A stretch of DNA of 64,000 bases from Sphingomicrobium aestuariivivum. GTDB lineage: Bacteria; Pseudomonadota; Alphaproteobacteria; Sphingomonadales; Sphingomonadaceae. The number at the start of each line of letters is the position of its first letter. The stretch's first letter is position 1. Made by a program: the position numbers and the translations under genes. The stretch lies in the NCBI RefSeq assembly GCF_024721585.1, contig NZ_CP102629.1:2180501-2244500 (forward strand), written 5' to 3'. Positions 35,130 to 44,892 of the stretch are shown in pieces. Under the pieces are notes generated by a model. That model saw only the letters and a program-made list of their open reading frames with translations. It made no database searches and was not told the origin of the DNA.

Positions 35130-36839
35130 CTAGCCGAAGGTGAAGGCGTAGGCGGCGGTGCCGGCGTCGAGGAAGCGGATCTCGATCCTGCGGCGGGCGG
35201 TGCCGTCCTCTTGGCGGACGAGCTGGTAGAGGCGCTCGTCGGTGATCGTGCCATAGCCGCCCGCATCCACGTCCACGCCTGCATCCTTGCCCGGTGCCTT
35301 GCCGTCGAGGAGCAGGCGGAAGCGGCGGGGTTGGCCGTCGTCGCTGCCGAGGACGAGATTGAGGTCGCGTGCGGCGAAATTCATGACGATGTCGGCATTG
35401 TCGGCGCGGGTGACGGCGCGGCGCGGCTCGACCGTCCAGGTGCCGCCGAAACCCCATTGGTCGGGTGCGAGCGGGTCGGGGAAGCGGTAGCGCGCGCTCG
35501 CATTGCGATCGATGCCCTCATTGGCGTTATTGGCCATGCGTTTCCAGCCGACATAGGTCTCGGGGGTACGACCCGCGGTGCGCGCGGCCTGCATCTCCTG
35601 TGCGGCGAAATCGGGGCCGTCGGCTGCGGCACCGACCGGCTTGCCGGCTTCGGCGAGGAGCATGCGGATGGCGGCTTCGGTCTTGTCGTAGCTGCCCTCG
35701 CCGAAGTGATGGTAGCGCAGGCGCCCCCTGGCATCGATCAGGTAATGGGCGGGCCAGTAGCGGTTGTCGAAGGCGCGCCAGATCGACCAGCGGTTGTCGA
35801 GCGCGACCGGATAGGTGATGCGCGCGTCGCGCACGGCCTTTTCGACATTGGCGCGCTTGCGCTCGAAGGCGAATTCGGGGGTGTGGACGCCGATCACGAC
35901 GAGGCCGTCGCCGGCGTAGCGCTCGTGCCAGCTGCGGACATAGGGGACGGCGCGGATGCAGTTGATGCAGCTGTAGGTCCAGAAATCGATCAGCACGACC
36001 TTGCCCTCCAGGTCGGCGGCGGTGAGCGGCGGCGAATTGATCCAGCCGGTGGGGCCGGGAAGGCCGGGGAAGGCGCCTTCGTCGGGGAGCGGCCCTGCGA
36101 GCGAGGTGGTGAGCTCGGGCGCGTCCATCCCGAGGATGCGGGCGAGGCGGTTCTCGAGGCTGTTGGTCGGGCCCGATGACAGGTTGGCGAGGAGGCGGGT
36201 GTCGAGGCCCAGCGCGATGGCACCGACCCCGAGGAGGATGAGGAGGCCGAGTGCTTTCTTGATGGTCTCGCCCGCGCCGAGGCCGCGCTTCATGGCGGCG
36301 AAGACACGGCCGCCGACAAGCAGGGCGAGGGCAAGGCTGGTGGCAGCGCCGGCGGCATAAGCGAAGAGAAGGAGCGCGGTCTCGCCGCTCGCGCCCGAGA
36401 GGGCGGCGCCGGTCAGGATGAGCCCGAGGATGGGGCCTGCGCAGGGCGCCCAGAGGAGGCCGGTGGCGACGCCGAGGGCGAGGCTCGAGAAGAGGCCGGC
36501 GCGGCCTTCGTGGCGGGCGGAGAGCTTTTCGCCCATGCGCACCAGCGGGCGCGTCACGGGATCGGCGAGGCGGGGGAAGAGGAGCATGAGCGCGAACAGG
36601 CTCATGACTCCAAGCGCGATCCAGCGGCCGATGCTGTTGGCGGTGCCCGCCGCCTCGCCCGCCACGGCGGTGAGGGTGGCGACAGCTGCGAAGGTCGCCG
36701 CCATGCCGAGGAGCATGGGCAGGCCGTTCGTGAGGAAGGGCTTGTCGGCGCGCGCGAAGACGAAGGGGAGGACGGGCAGGATGCAGGGGCTGAGGATGGT
36801 CAGCACCCCGCCGAGATAGGCGAGGAGGAGGATGAGCAT
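35130..36839 (-). CDS. dipZ: Cytochrome c biogenesis protein DipZ (CcdA-thioredoxin fusion)
   Basis: A 569-residue membrane protein. The N-terminal ~230 residues are a CcdA/DsbD-beta electron carrier with cysteines in SPCILPVLPF and WAPCAGPILG. After it come a thioredoxin-like periplasmic domain (DFWTYSCINCIRAVPY, CINC active site, ~300-400) and a C-terminal beta-sandwich of the DipZ type (~430-569). It carries electrons from the cytoplasm to periplasmic disulfides. The gene starts three bases after msrB, so the pair probably supplies and uses reducing power for methionine repair. Confidence 0.9.
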   Translation of the reverse strand: MLILLLAYLGGVLTILSPCILPVLPFVFARADKPFLTNGLPMLLGMAATFAAVATLTAVAGEAAGTANSIGRWIALGVMSLFALMLLFPRLADPVTRPLVRMGEKLSARHEGRAGLFSSLALGVATGLLWAPCAGPILGLILTGAALSGASGETALLLFAYAAGAATSLALALLVGGRVFAAMKRGLGAGETIKKALGLLILLGVGAIALGLDTRLLANLSSGPTNSLENRLARILGMDAPELTTSLAGPLPDEGAFPGLPGPTGWINSPPLTAADLEGKVVLIDFWTYSCINCIRAVPYVRSWHERYAGDGLVVIGVHTPEFAFERKRANVEKAVRDARITYPVALDNRWSIWRAFDNRYWPAHYLIDARGRLRYHHFGEGSYDKTEAAIRMLLAEAGKPVGAAADGPDFAAQEMQAARTAGRTPETYVGWKRMANNANEGIDRNASARYRFPDPLAPDQWGFGGTWTVEPRRAVTRADNADIVMNFAARDLNLVLGSDDGQPRRFRLLLDGKAPGKDAGVDVDAGGYGTITDERLYQLVRQEDGTARRRIEIRFLDAGTAAYAFTFG

Positions 36840-36842
36840 GGA

Positions 36843-37343
36843 TCAGGCGGGCCGGAAGCGGAGCGCGAGGCCGTTGATGCAGTGACGCTTGCCGAGCGGC
36901 GGCGGGCCGTCGTCGAAGACATGGCCGAGATGGCCGCCGCAGCGGGCACAATGCTCCTCGGTGCGGATCATGCCCAAGGAGGTGTCTCTCGCATAGCCGA
37001 TGCGGCCCCTGGCGATGGGCGCCTTGAAGGCAGGCCAGCCGGTGCCGCTGTCATATTTGGCGCTGCTCGCGAAGAGGGGCTGGTTGCAGCCCGCGCAATG
37101 ATAGGTGCCGCGGCGCTTTTCGGCGTTGAGGGGGCTCGAGAAAGCGCGTTCGGTGCCCGCCTTGCGCAGGATGCGGAAGCGCTCGGGGCCGAGCTGTCGG
37201 CGCCATGCGGCCTCGCTCTTCGACACGGGGAAGCCGGACCGGTCGACGCGCGCGCCGCCCGCTGCCAGCGCGTAGGCCGCGCCTGCGCATCCCGCGGCGG
37301 CGGTGCCGAGGAACAGGCGGCGGGTGATCGGGGCGGCGGGCAT
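36843..37343 (-). CDS. msrB: Exported peptide-methionine (R)-S-oxide reductase
   Basis: A 166-residue MsrB with an N-terminal signal (ITRRLFLGTAAAG, Tat-like twin Arg), so it acts in the periplasm. Zinc-binding pairs CAGC and CARC and the catalytic Cys in KRHCINGLALRF are present. It repairs methionine-R-sulfoxide in proteins. The start at 37343 has AAGGAA seven bases upstream; a longer GTG frame to 37370 is less likely. It is co-transcribed with dipZ. Confidence 0.9.
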   Translation of the reverse strand: MPAAPITRRLFLGTAAAGCAGAAYALAAGGARVDRSGFPVSKSEAAWRRQLGPERFRILRKAGTERAFSSPLNAEKRRGTYHCAGCNQPLFASSAKYDSGTGWPAFKAPIARGRIGYARDTSLGMIRTEEHCARCGGHLGHVFDDGPPPLGKRHCINGLALRFRPA

Positions 37344-37431
37344 GACGGCTTTCCTTGGAACGTCTCTCACCCTTCCAATCGCACGGGAAGCGTGAAAGGT
37401 TACAGATGGGCAAAGGAAGGGGGCACCCCCA

Positions 37432-38118
37432 ATGGACTTTTACAAGCTCATCAAGTCATTGGACGACCTCGTCTACGAGGTGCTGTCGTGGCTCTATTTC
37501 TACCCGCGCACGCTGCTCCGCGTGATCTTCAAGCCATTCGGGCTGATGAAGGACACACACGAGCAGATGCTCGAGGATGACGATCCGGCCTTCGGGGACC
37601 GCATCGCGCCGCCGCTGTTCCTCGCCATTACGCTGGTGCTGATCCACGTCGTGGAACTGGCGATCGACCCCAAGGGCGGGGAAGTGGAATATTCCAATCC
37701 GGTCGTCGCCAACTTCATGGCCGACGACAAGAATTTGCTCGCCTTCCGCATCGTTCTCTACGGCATCCTGCCCCTGATCGCGGCGGCACGGCAGCTGACC
37801 TACCAGGGGGTCGCGATCAGGAAGTCGAGCCTCAAGAACCCCTTCTATCCGCAATGCTATGCGGCGGCGGGGTTCACCGTACTGACGAGCCTTGCCATCT
37901 TCGGCACGCAGGCCGCGATCGGCAACGAGGAAGGCATCCGCGCCGTCTTCTGGCTGTTCGGCGGTATCCTGCTGTCCTTCGTCTGGCTCGGCTTTGTCGA
38001 GGCGCGCTGGTTCCACCGCGTGGTGGAAACGAGCCGCGTCAAGGCGCTCGGCCATGCGCTGATGGTGCTCGGCATGTGGAGCGCGCTCGCCCTCACCCTG
38101 ACGATCCTGATCGCCTAG
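37432..38118 (+). CDS. Multi-pass membrane protein (Yip1-like)
   Basis: A 228-residue protein with a cytoplasmic N-terminus and about five hydrophobic segments (~60-78, ~105-122, ~148-166, ~177-195, ~208-226). Its pattern resembles Yip1-type permease-like proteins of unknown function found across alphaproteobacteria. There are no catalytic motifs. The stop overlaps the convergent ABC transporter gene by four bases. Confidence 0.6.
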   Translation: MDFYKLIKSLDDLVYEVLSWLYFYPRTLLRVIFKPFGLMKDTHEQMLEDDDPAFGDRIAPPLFLAITLVLIHVVELAIDPKGGEVEYSNPVVANFMADDKNLLAFRIVLYGILPLIAAARQLTYQGVAIRKSSLKNPFYPQCYAAAGFTVLTSLAIFGTQAAIGNEEGIRAVFWLFGGILLSFVWLGFVEARWFHRVVETSRVKALGHALMVLGMWSALALTLTILIA

Positions 38119-39884
38119 GCGGCAGCCACGCTGTCGAACTGGAGCTTGGCGAGGCGGGCATAGAGGCCGCCGCGCGCGATGAGCGCGTCATGCGTGCCTT
38201 CCTCGACGATCCGGCCCTGGTCCATGACGAGGATGCGGTCGGCGGCGCGCACGGTCGCGAGGCGGTGGGCGATGACGATGGTGGTACGGGTGCCCATCAG
38301 CGCATCGAGCGCCGACTGGACGCGCGCCTCGCTCTCGGCGTCCAATGCACTGGTCGCCTCGTCGAGGAGGAGGAGCGGGGCGTCCTTGCGCAGGAGTGCG
38401 CGGGCGATGGCGAGGCGCTGGCGCTGGCCGCCCGAGAGGCGCGCGCCGCCTTCGCCGAGATAGGTGTCGAGGCCTTGCGGCAGCGCGCGCAGGAAGTCGT
38501 CGGCATGGGCGGCGCGGGCGGCTTCCCAGATCTCCTCGTCGCTGGCGTCCCAATGGCCGTAGCGCAAATTGTCGCGGGCCGAGGCCGCGAAGATCATGAC
38601 TTCCTGTGGCACCATGGCGATGCGTTGGCGCAGCGCCTCGGGGTCGACGGTGGCGATGTCGACATCGTCGAACAGGACGCGGCCGGCGTCGGGATCGTAG
38701 AAGCGCTGGGCGAGCTGGAAGATGGTGGTCTTGCCGGCGCCCGAGGGGCCGACCAGCGCGACCAGTTCGTCGGGCTTGATGTCGATGGCAATGCTGTCGA
38801 GCGCGACATCGTCGGGGCGCGTGGGATAACGGAAGGTGACGTCCTCGAAGGTGAGGCGGCCGCGAGCGGGGCTGGGCAGCGGCGCAGGATTGGCGGGCGC
38901 GGTGATGGTCGGCTCGACCTGCATGAGCTCGTTCAGGCGTTCGGAAGCACCGGCAGCGCGCAGGAGCTGGCCATAGACTTCGGACAGGGCGCCGAAGGCT
39001 CCGGCGAGGAGGCCGCCGTAGAGGACGAAGGCGAGGATGGTGCCGCCGGTCATGGTGCCCGCGCGCACGTCCAATGCGCCCTGCCAGATGGTCAGGGTGA
39101 TGGCGGCGAAGAAGAGGGTGATGGCGATGCCGGTGAGGACCGCGCGCAGGAAGATGCGGCGGCGCGCGACGGTGAACACCTCTTCGGTGACGCCCGAGAA
39201 GCGCTCGGCCTCGCGGTGCTGCTGGCCGAAGGCGAGGACGATCTTCATCGCCGAGAAGACCTCTGAGGAGACGGTGCCGACGTCGGCGAGCCGGTCCTGG
39301 CTGGTCTTGGAGATCGCGCGCACTTTCCGCCCGAGGAAGATGATCGGCACGAGGATCAGCGGGATGGCGAGGAGCAGCAGCCCTGCGAGCTTGGGGCTGA
39401 GCGCGATGATGATGCCCGCGCAGGCCACGCCGAGAACGAGGTTGCGAAGCGCGACCGAGATGGTGACGCCGACGGTCTGCTCGATGATCGCGGTATCCAC
39501 CGTGATACGGCTGGTGATCTCGGCGGGGCGGTTTTCCTCGAAGAAAGACGGCGACAGGCGCATCAGGTTGCGGTGCACGGCAAGGCGGATGTCGGCGACG
39601 ACGCGCTCGCCCATCCAGCTGACGAAATAGAAGCGTAGCGCGGTGGCGATCGCCATGATGACGACGAGCAGCAGGAGATATTGGAACCAGCGCGCGATGT
39701 CGCCGTCGGAGGTGAAGCCGCGGTCGATGATGAGCTTGAGGGCATAGGGGATGCCCGCGGTGGCTGCCGCCGAGACGAGGAGCGCGAGGCTCGCGGCGAG
39801 GATCTGCCACGGGTAGCGCATGGCGATGTTCCAGACCATGCGCAGGTTCGAGATCGGCTTCTTGGGCGGCGGTTCGGCTTTCAT
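38115..39884 (-). CDS. MsbA-type ABC exporter (fused permease and ATPase)
   Basis: A 589-residue half-transporter. Six membrane helices (~20-320) precede an ATPase domain with Walker A GPSGAGKTT, signature LSGGQRQRLAIARAL, Walker B LLLLDEATSALD and the switch His in VIAHRL. It exports lipids, lipopolysaccharide precursors or drugs as a homodimer. No neighbour fixes the substrate. Downstream is a small gene on the same strand. Confidence 0.88.
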   Translation of the reverse strand: MKAEPPPKKPISNLRMVWNIAMRYPWQILAASLALLVSAAATAGIPYALKLIIDRGFTSDGDIARWFQYLLLLVVIMAIATALRFYFVSWMGERVVADIRLAVHRNLMRLSPSFFEENRPAEITSRITVDTAIIEQTVGVTISVALRNLVLGVACAGIIIALSPKLAGLLLLAIPLILVPIIFLGRKVRAISKTSQDRLADVGTVSSEVFSAMKIVLAFGQQHREAERFSGVTEEVFTVARRRIFLRAVLTGIAITLFFAAITLTIWQGALDVRAGTMTGGTILAFVLYGGLLAGAFGALSEVYGQLLRAAGASERLNELMQVEPTITAPANPAPLPSPARGRLTFEDVTFRYPTRPDDVALDSIAIDIKPDELVALVGPSGAGKTTIFQLAQRFYDPDAGRVLFDDVDIATVDPEALRQRIAMVPQEVMIFAASARDNLRYGHWDASDEEIWEAARAAHADDFLRALPQGLDTYLGEGGARLSGGQRQRLAIARALLRKDAPLLLLDEATSALDAESEARVQSALDALMGTRTTIVIAHRLATVRAADRILVMDQGRIVEEGTHDALIARGGLYARLAKLQFDSVAAA

Positions 39885-39909
39885 GCCCCCGCCCTAGGAA
39901 AAAAGCGCC

Positions 39910-40323
39910 TCAGGTGCCAGCGGCGAGATCCAAAAAGTAGAGCTGCGTGTGCAGCCGCCCGCGGCGGTCGACGGTCATGGAGACGCCATAGGGATGGCCG
40001 CGGGTGGCCTTGTCATCGAGGACGACGCGCAGCCGCTCGTAGCGCGCGGCGAAGGCGCCCATCGGCATCGTCACGGGATCGATGGCGACAGGGAGCGATT
40101 TGTCGTCGCGGTCGAGACAGGCGAAGGCCATGTCCTGCAACTCGTCGGTGACGAGATTGATGCGCACGCGTAGCTTGGCGCATTCGGGGGGCATGGCGGC
40201 CTTCACCTCGCGCATCACGCGGAAGAGGATTTCCTCATATTCATCGGCAGCGCCATGCGTCATCTCCACCGGCAGGCCCACGGGCTGGGCCGTGCCGAGG
40301 GCGAGGGAGAGCAAGGCGGACAT
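39910..40323 (-). CDS. Hypothetical protein
   Basis: A 137-residue protein starting MSALLSLALGTAQ. I do not recognise it. It is mostly alpha/beta with YEEILFRVMREVKAAMPPECAKLRVRI forming a helix-strand, and RLHTQLYFLDL near the end. The N-terminus is mildly hydrophobic but not a clear signal. The start at 40323 is the ATG giving a normal length; the frame is open to 40419. It is read towards the ABC exporter gene with a 25-base gap. Confidence 0.55.
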   Translation of the reverse strand: MSALLSLALGTAQPVGLPVEMTHGAADEYEEILFRVMREVKAAMPPECAKLRVRINLVTDELQDMAFACLDRDDKSLPVAIDPVTMPMGAFAARYERLRVVLDDKATRGHPYGVSMTVDRRGRLHTQLYFLDLAAGT

Positions 40324-40404
40324 CGGCGCATGGTGCCCGAAAGCCACGACATTGCAAGCGCGGGCCCCGCTTTCTCCCGCTTTTGCAGCGCACAAATTTT
40401 TAAC

Positions 40405-40432
40405 TTGGCAACGGCACAAAGCCCGCTAGGCT
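40405..40432 (+). promoter_or_regulatory. Candidate promoter of the PHA depolymerase gene
   Basis: TTGGCA and TAGGCT are separated by 16 bases, 35 bases upstream of the ATG. The fit is moderate. Confidence 0.35.
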
Positions 40433-40467
40433 TCGTTGCCGAATGGAACCCATTTTCAGGAAACTCA

Positions 40468-41697
40468 ATGCTTTACGACGCCTATGAGGTGCAGCGCACG
40501 CTGATGGCCGGCGCCAGCAAACTGGCGGGTCTCAGCGCCGGCTGGCTCAGCAACCCGTCCAATCCCTTCGGCTATGGCCAGATGGGGCCGATGATGGCCG
40601 CGGGGCTCGATGTCTTCGCCCATGCCGCCGCGCCGCGCGGCAAGCCCGACTTCGGTTTCACCGAGGTCGTGGTGGACGGAAAGAGCGTGCCGGTCGACGA
40701 GGATGTGCTGGTGCGCAAGCCCTTCGGCAACCTGCTCCACTTCCACAAGAAAGGGATCGAGGGGCAGGAGCCGCTCATGATCGTGGCACCCATGTCGGGG
40801 CATTTCGCCACGCTCCTGCGCGGCACGGTCGAGCGCATGCTGCCGGGGCATGAGACCTATGTCACCGACTGGGCGGACGCCAAGCTGGTACCGCTGGCCG
40901 ACGGGCATTTCGACCTCGACAGCTATATCGATTACCTGATCGAATTCGCGCAGGCGATCCATGAGGAGACGGGCAAGCGCCCGCACCTTCTTGCCGTGTG
41001 CCAGCCCTCGGTGCCGGCCTTTGCCGCGACCGCGATCATGAACCGCGACAAGATGGAGGCGACGCCGAAATCGCTGACCATGATGGGCGGGCCGATCGAC
41101 ACGCGCGAATGCCCGACGGCGGTCAACACGCTGGCGACCCAACGCCCGCATGCCTGGTTCCAGCAGAATGCCATCGCCACCGTGCCCTATCTCTATCCGG
41201 GCGCGGGGCGGAAGGTGTATCCGGGCTTTCTCCAGCTCGCGGGCTTCATGACCATGAACCTTGGCGATCACATGACGAGCCATTGGGAGATGTTCAAACA
41301 TCTCGTCGTGGGCGACGAGGAAAGCGCCGACAAGACGCGCGAATTCTACGAGGAATATCGCTCGGTCGCCGACATGACGGCCGAATTCTATCTCCAGACG
41401 GTCGACGTGGTGTTCCAGCGCCACCTGCTCCCCGAAGGCGAGTTCACCCACAAGGGCGAGCTGGTCGATCTCGGCGCGATCGAAGAGACCGCGCTGCTCG
41501 CCATCGAGGGCGAGCGCGACGATATCTCGGGCATCGGCCAGACCAAGGCGGCGCTCGATCTTGCCACCGGCCTTGCAGAGGAAAAGAAGCAGTATCTCCT
41601 CGCCAAGGACGTCGGCCATTACGGCATCTTCCACGGCGGCAAGTGGCGCGACAAGATCGCGCCGGTGGTCGAGGAGTTCATCCAGAAGCACGCCTGA
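40468..41697 (+). CDS. phaZ: Intracellular polyhydroxyalkanoate depolymerase
   Basis: A 409-residue alpha/beta hydrolase of the intracellular PHA depolymerase family. The nucleophile is a cysteine in LLAVCQPSVPA rather than serine, as in Ralstonia PhaZ. The partner Asp is in EGERDDISG and the His in KDVGHYGIFHG. It mobilises stored polyester granules. The start at 40468 has AGGAAA four bases upstream; the frame is open further to 40255. A thiolase and a MaoC hydratase 6 kb away could supply monomers, but no synthase is in the window. Confidence 0.9.
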   Translation: MLYDAYEVQRTLMAGASKLAGLSAGWLSNPSNPFGYGQMGPMMAAGLDVFAHAAAPRGKPDFGFTEVVVDGKSVPVDEDVLVRKPFGNLLHFHKKGIEGQEPLMIVAPMSGHFATLLRGTVERMLPGHETYVTDWADAKLVPLADGHFDLDSYIDYLIEFAQAIHEETGKRPHLLAVCQPSVPAFAATAIMNRDKMEATPKSLTMMGGPIDTRECPTAVNTLATQRPHAWFQQNAIATVPYLYPGAGRKVYPGFLQLAGFMTMNLGDHMTSHWEMFKHLVVGDEESADKTREFYEEYRSVADMTAEFYLQTVDVVFQRHLLPEGEFTHKGELVDLGAIEETALLAIEGERDDISGIGQTKAALDLATGLAEEKKQYLLAKDVGHYGIFHGGKWRDKIAPVVEEFIQKHA

Positions 41698-41784
41698 ACG
41701 GGCTTGAACCCCCGGCGCTTTTTGCGCACCTTTCGCGCGAGTGTCCGTGGGGTCGGCCACGAACTTTATCCGGGGGGATTTTCC

Positions 41785-42759
41785 ATGTTGCGTTTCCTGA
41801 TGGGGGCGGCGGCCCTGGCGAGCCTTTCCAGCCCCGTGCCCGCGAGTGCGCAGGTGCACCAGCCGTCGACGCGTTGGCAGGTGGATTTCGGTGCCGAGGG
41901 GTGCGTCGCGCTGCGCGATTTCGCGGGCGCGGACCGCACCTATCACCTCGTCGTCAAACCCAATCTCATCGGCCAGCGCTACGAGATCGCGCTGATCGAG
42001 AACGGCTGGCGCGGCGAGACGCAGTCGCGCGAGGGCACTTTGAGGTTCGACGGGGCCGAGCAGGAAGTGCCGGCGCTGCGCTATGCCGACAAGGAAAACG
42101 GGCGCGTGGTGACGAGCTGGTTCGCCGACGACCTGACGGACCTTGCGGATACCGAGCGGCTCGACCTCCAGTTCGCGGGACAGCGCATGGCACTGGCGCT
42201 CACGCAGACCGCCATGGTGGTCGAGGCGCTGGAGAGCTGCCGCGTCCAACTCGCCGACTATTACAATATGGACGAGAGCAAGCTGGCCGAGGGGCCCAAG
42301 GGCGACAGCATGGTCTTCCATGCGCGCAATTACCCCAAGTTCCTCGGGCTCGACGGCGAGGAAGGGATCATCCGCGCCATGCTGTTGCTCGACGATGAGG
42401 GCAGCGTGGTCGACTGCTCGCTCCTGAGCTTTGCAGGCGATGCGATCTTCATGGCGCATAGCTGCGGCATGCTTCACGAGCTGGCCAGGTTCGAACCCGC
42501 CATCGGGCTCGACGGCAAGCCGACGCGCTCGGTCCATGTCACGCCCGCAATCCACTGGCGTATTGTCGGCAACAAGAGCGATGCGCTGACCGAGGAATTC
42601 CTCGCCCGTGACGCGGCGCTGTGGGGCGGCGCGCGCGAGGAGGAGCCGCTGGTGCTCGAGAGTCGCAAGGATAGCGACCGGCGCGAGGGCAGCCGCAACA
42701 ATGCGGTGCGCGGCGGCGACGACAATGGCGGCCAGTTGCTGCGCCCGCCGGGCAAATAG
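41785..42759 (+). CDS. Exported protein with TonB-C-like domain
   Basis: A 324-residue protein with a signal peptide (cleavage after ASAQ, residue 23). Residues ~185-265 resemble the TonB C-terminal fold (AMLLLDDEGSVVDCSLLSFAG... ARFEPAIGLDGKPT), with two cysteines. The last ~50 residues are charged and probably disordered. Similar free TonB-C proteins in sphingomonads have no known role; receptor-side regulation of uptake is one idea. The start at 41785 is the ATG before the signal peptide. Confidence 0.65.
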   Translation: MLRFLMGAAALASLSSPVPASAQVHQPSTRWQVDFGAEGCVALRDFAGADRTYHLVVKPNLIGQRYEIALIENGWRGETQSREGTLRFDGAEQEVPALRYADKENGRVVTSWFADDLTDLADTERLDLQFAGQRMALALTQTAMVVEALESCRVQLADYYNMDESKLAEGPKGDSMVFHARNYPKFLGLDGEEGIIRAMLLLDDEGSVVDCSLLSFAGDAIFMAHSCGMLHELARFEPAIGLDGKPTRSVHVTPAIHWRIVGNKSDALTEEFLARDAALWGGAREEEPLVLESRKDSDRREGSRNNAVRGGDDNGGQLLRPPGK

Positions 42760-42760
42760 G

Positions 42761-44089
42761 CTATCGCGCGTCGCGTTTCGCGAGGCCCCAAGAGGCGATG
42801 CCGCCCGCGATGGCGGCGGTGACAGACATGACGATCAAGGCGCGGTGGAAGCCGTCGAACAGGGCGGCGCCCGAGAGGGCGAGGATCCCGCCCAACAGCG
42901 CGACGGCGACGAGGTTGCCGGTGCGGCTGACCGCATTGTTGAGGCCCGAGGCAGTGCCGGTGAAGCGGTTTTCCACCGCGCTCATGACGGTGGAGGTGAG
43001 GGGCGCGACGGTTATCGCCATGCCCGCCGACACGGTGAGCAGGCTGGGAAGCACGGCGGTCCAATAGCTGGCGCCTTCCTCGATGCGCAGGCCGAGGAGC
43101 AAACCTGCGGCGACCACGAGCGGCCCGATGGTGAGCGGGAGGCGCGCGCCGATGCGCTCGGCAAGGCCGCCCATGAGCGGGCTGCCGAGGCCGATCAGGA
43201 GCGGGAAGGGCATGATCGCGAGACCTGCGCGGGTCGGGCTGTAGCCCGCGCTTTCGATCAAGAGGTAGGGAAGCAGCAGGAGCATGCCGCCGAGCGCTGC
43301 GTAAAGCAGGAAGGTGAGGAGGTTCAAGGCCAGCACCGCACGTGCGCCGAACAGGCCCAATGGCATCATGGCCTTCTCGCCGACGCGATGCTCGATCCAG
43401 AGGAAGAGCGCGAGAATGGTGAGTCCCGCGCCGCCCCACAGGATGACGGCGCGGTCGAAGACGCCGTCGAGGGACCAGCTGGTGAGCGTATAGGCGATGA
43501 GGCCGAGGCCGAGGGTGGCGGTGGCGGCGCCCTTCACATCGGTATGACCGCCCGCGTCGGGGACGACCTCCTCGACCTTCATGAGCGCGACGGCGATGGC
43601 GGCGAGCGCGAGGGGCAGCGGCACCCAGAAGATGAGCTGCCAGCCCAGATTGTCGACGATGGCGCCGCCCGCGAGCGGTGCGACCGCGCCCGCGATGGCT
43701 CCGGCGGCGGCCCAGGTGCCGACCGCGCGGCCGCGCGCTTCGCCCGCAAAGGCGCCGTTCAACAGCGACAGGCTGTTGGGCAGGAGCAAGGCAGCGCCGA
43801 CGCCCTGGATGGCGCGGCCTGCGGTGATGGTGGCGAATTGGGGCAGGAGGGCTGACAGGAACCCGCCGGCGAAGAACAGCGCGACCCCGATGACGAGCAG
43901 GCGGCGGCGGCCGTGATGGTCGCCGAGCGTGCCGCCGAGGAGGAGCAGCGCCGCGACGGGCAGGTTGAAGGCGTTGACCATCCACTGGAGCTGCGCGGGG
44001 CTGGCATCGAGGTCGGCGCGCATGGCGGGCAGGGCGACGTTGATGAGCGAGGCGTTGACGAAGGCGAGGCTCGAGGCGAGCACCGCCAT
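42761..44089 (-). CDS. MFS drug/efflux transporter (DHA2-like)
   Basis: A 442-residue transporter with about 14 hydrophobic segments. Motif A (GGTLGDHHGRRRLL) and motif C-like (AAAIAGAVAPLAGGAIVDNLGWQLIFW) are typical of the EmrB/QacA family of proton-coupled drug exporters. The substrate is unknown. It stops one base from the end of the convergent TonB-C gene. Confidence 0.85.
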   Translation of the reverse strand: MAVLASSLAFVNASLINVALPAMRADLDASPAQLQWMVNAFNLPVAALLLLGGTLGDHHGRRRLLVIGVALFFAGGFLSALLPQFATITAGRAIQGVGAALLLPNSLSLLNGAFAGEARGRAVGTWAAAGAIAGAVAPLAGGAIVDNLGWQLIFWVPLPLALAAIAVALMKVEEVVPDAGGHTDVKGAATATLGLGLIAYTLTSWSLDGVFDRAVILWGGAGLTILALFLWIEHRVGEKAMMPLGLFGARAVLALNLLTFLLYAALGGMLLLLPYLLIESAGYSPTRAGLAIMPFPLLIGLGSPLMGGLAERIGARLPLTIGPLVVAAGLLLGLRIEEGASYWTAVLPSLLTVSAGMAITVAPLTSTVMSAVENRFTGTASGLNNAVSRTGNLVAVALLGGILALSGAALFDGFHRALIVMSVTAAIAGGIASWGLAKRDAR

Positions 44090-44172
44090 GATGAGCGTCC
44101 AGCGCGGGCAGCGTTGCTCGCCGCCCTTCTCGTTGCTCGCCCCGGGGCGGCATTCGCCAGGGGCTTGCGTGC

Positions 44173-44772
44173 TCAGGGGCTGGCCTTGGGCTCACGCGTG
44201 AAGAAGCGCGCGATGGCGCGGCGGGCGGCGAGGATCAGCCAGAGGGTGAAGCCCACGAGCATGAGCGCGATGACGAGCGCGGCGACGGGGTTGAGGATCG
44301 CCAGCGCGAGGAGCGAGCCGGTGGCGATATCCTCGCCGGCGGACACCACGACGTTGGAGACGGGCTCGGGGCTCATGTTGACCGCCGCGCGCGCGCTGGC
44401 CTTGCCGGCATGGGCGGCAAAGGCGGCGCCGCCGCCCAGCAGGAAGGCACCGACCTGGAAGGCGGGATCGCCCGCATCGATGATGGCGAGGCTGAGAAGC
44501 GCGCCGCCGAGCGGGCGCAGGAGGCTGTGGATCGAGTCCCAGGCGCTGTCGACCCAGGCGATCTTGTCGGCGAAGAATTCTGCGAAGGTGCCGCCCGCCG
44601 CGATGGCGAGCACCCAATTGTTGGAGAGGACCTGCAGCCCTTCGAGCTCCTCGGGCAGGGGTACCCAGCCGAACTTCATTCCGAGGCCGGTGATGAAGGT
44701 GACGAGATAGAGCCGCCAGCCCGCGAGCAGGCTTGTCGAGGCGGCGAGCGCGATGAGTTCGACAGCGTCCAT
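44173..44772 (-). CDS. DUF4126 membrane protein
   Basis: A 199-residue protein with four or five hydrophobic stretches (LIALAASTSLLAGWRLYLVTFI, WVLAIAAGGTFAEFFADKIAWVD, and a C-terminal pair). The FFADKIxxVDxxWDxxHxxxRP block is the DUF4126 signature. Function unknown. The start at 44772 is the first ATG giving this length; the frame is open much further upstream without family similarity. Confidence 0.78.
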   Translation of the reverse strand: MDAVELIALAASTSLLAGWRLYLVTFITGLGMKFGWVPLPEELEGLQVLSNNWVLAIAAGGTFAEFFADKIAWVDSAWDSIHSLLRPLGGALLSLAIIDAGDPAFQVGAFLLGGGAAFAAHAGKASARAAVNMSPEPVSNVVVSAGEDIATGSLLALAILNPVAALVIALMLVGFTLWLILAARRAIARFFTREPKASP

Positions 44773-44892
44773 GAGCCGCCAACGGGGGAAGGGGCGCGGC
44801 GGTTGCGGGAAGCGTCGAGTGGCCGCCCAAAATGGCGGTTGTCTTTCGCTCGGTCGCCGCGCAAGCTCGGCGCAATCAACAGGGGACCGCCG

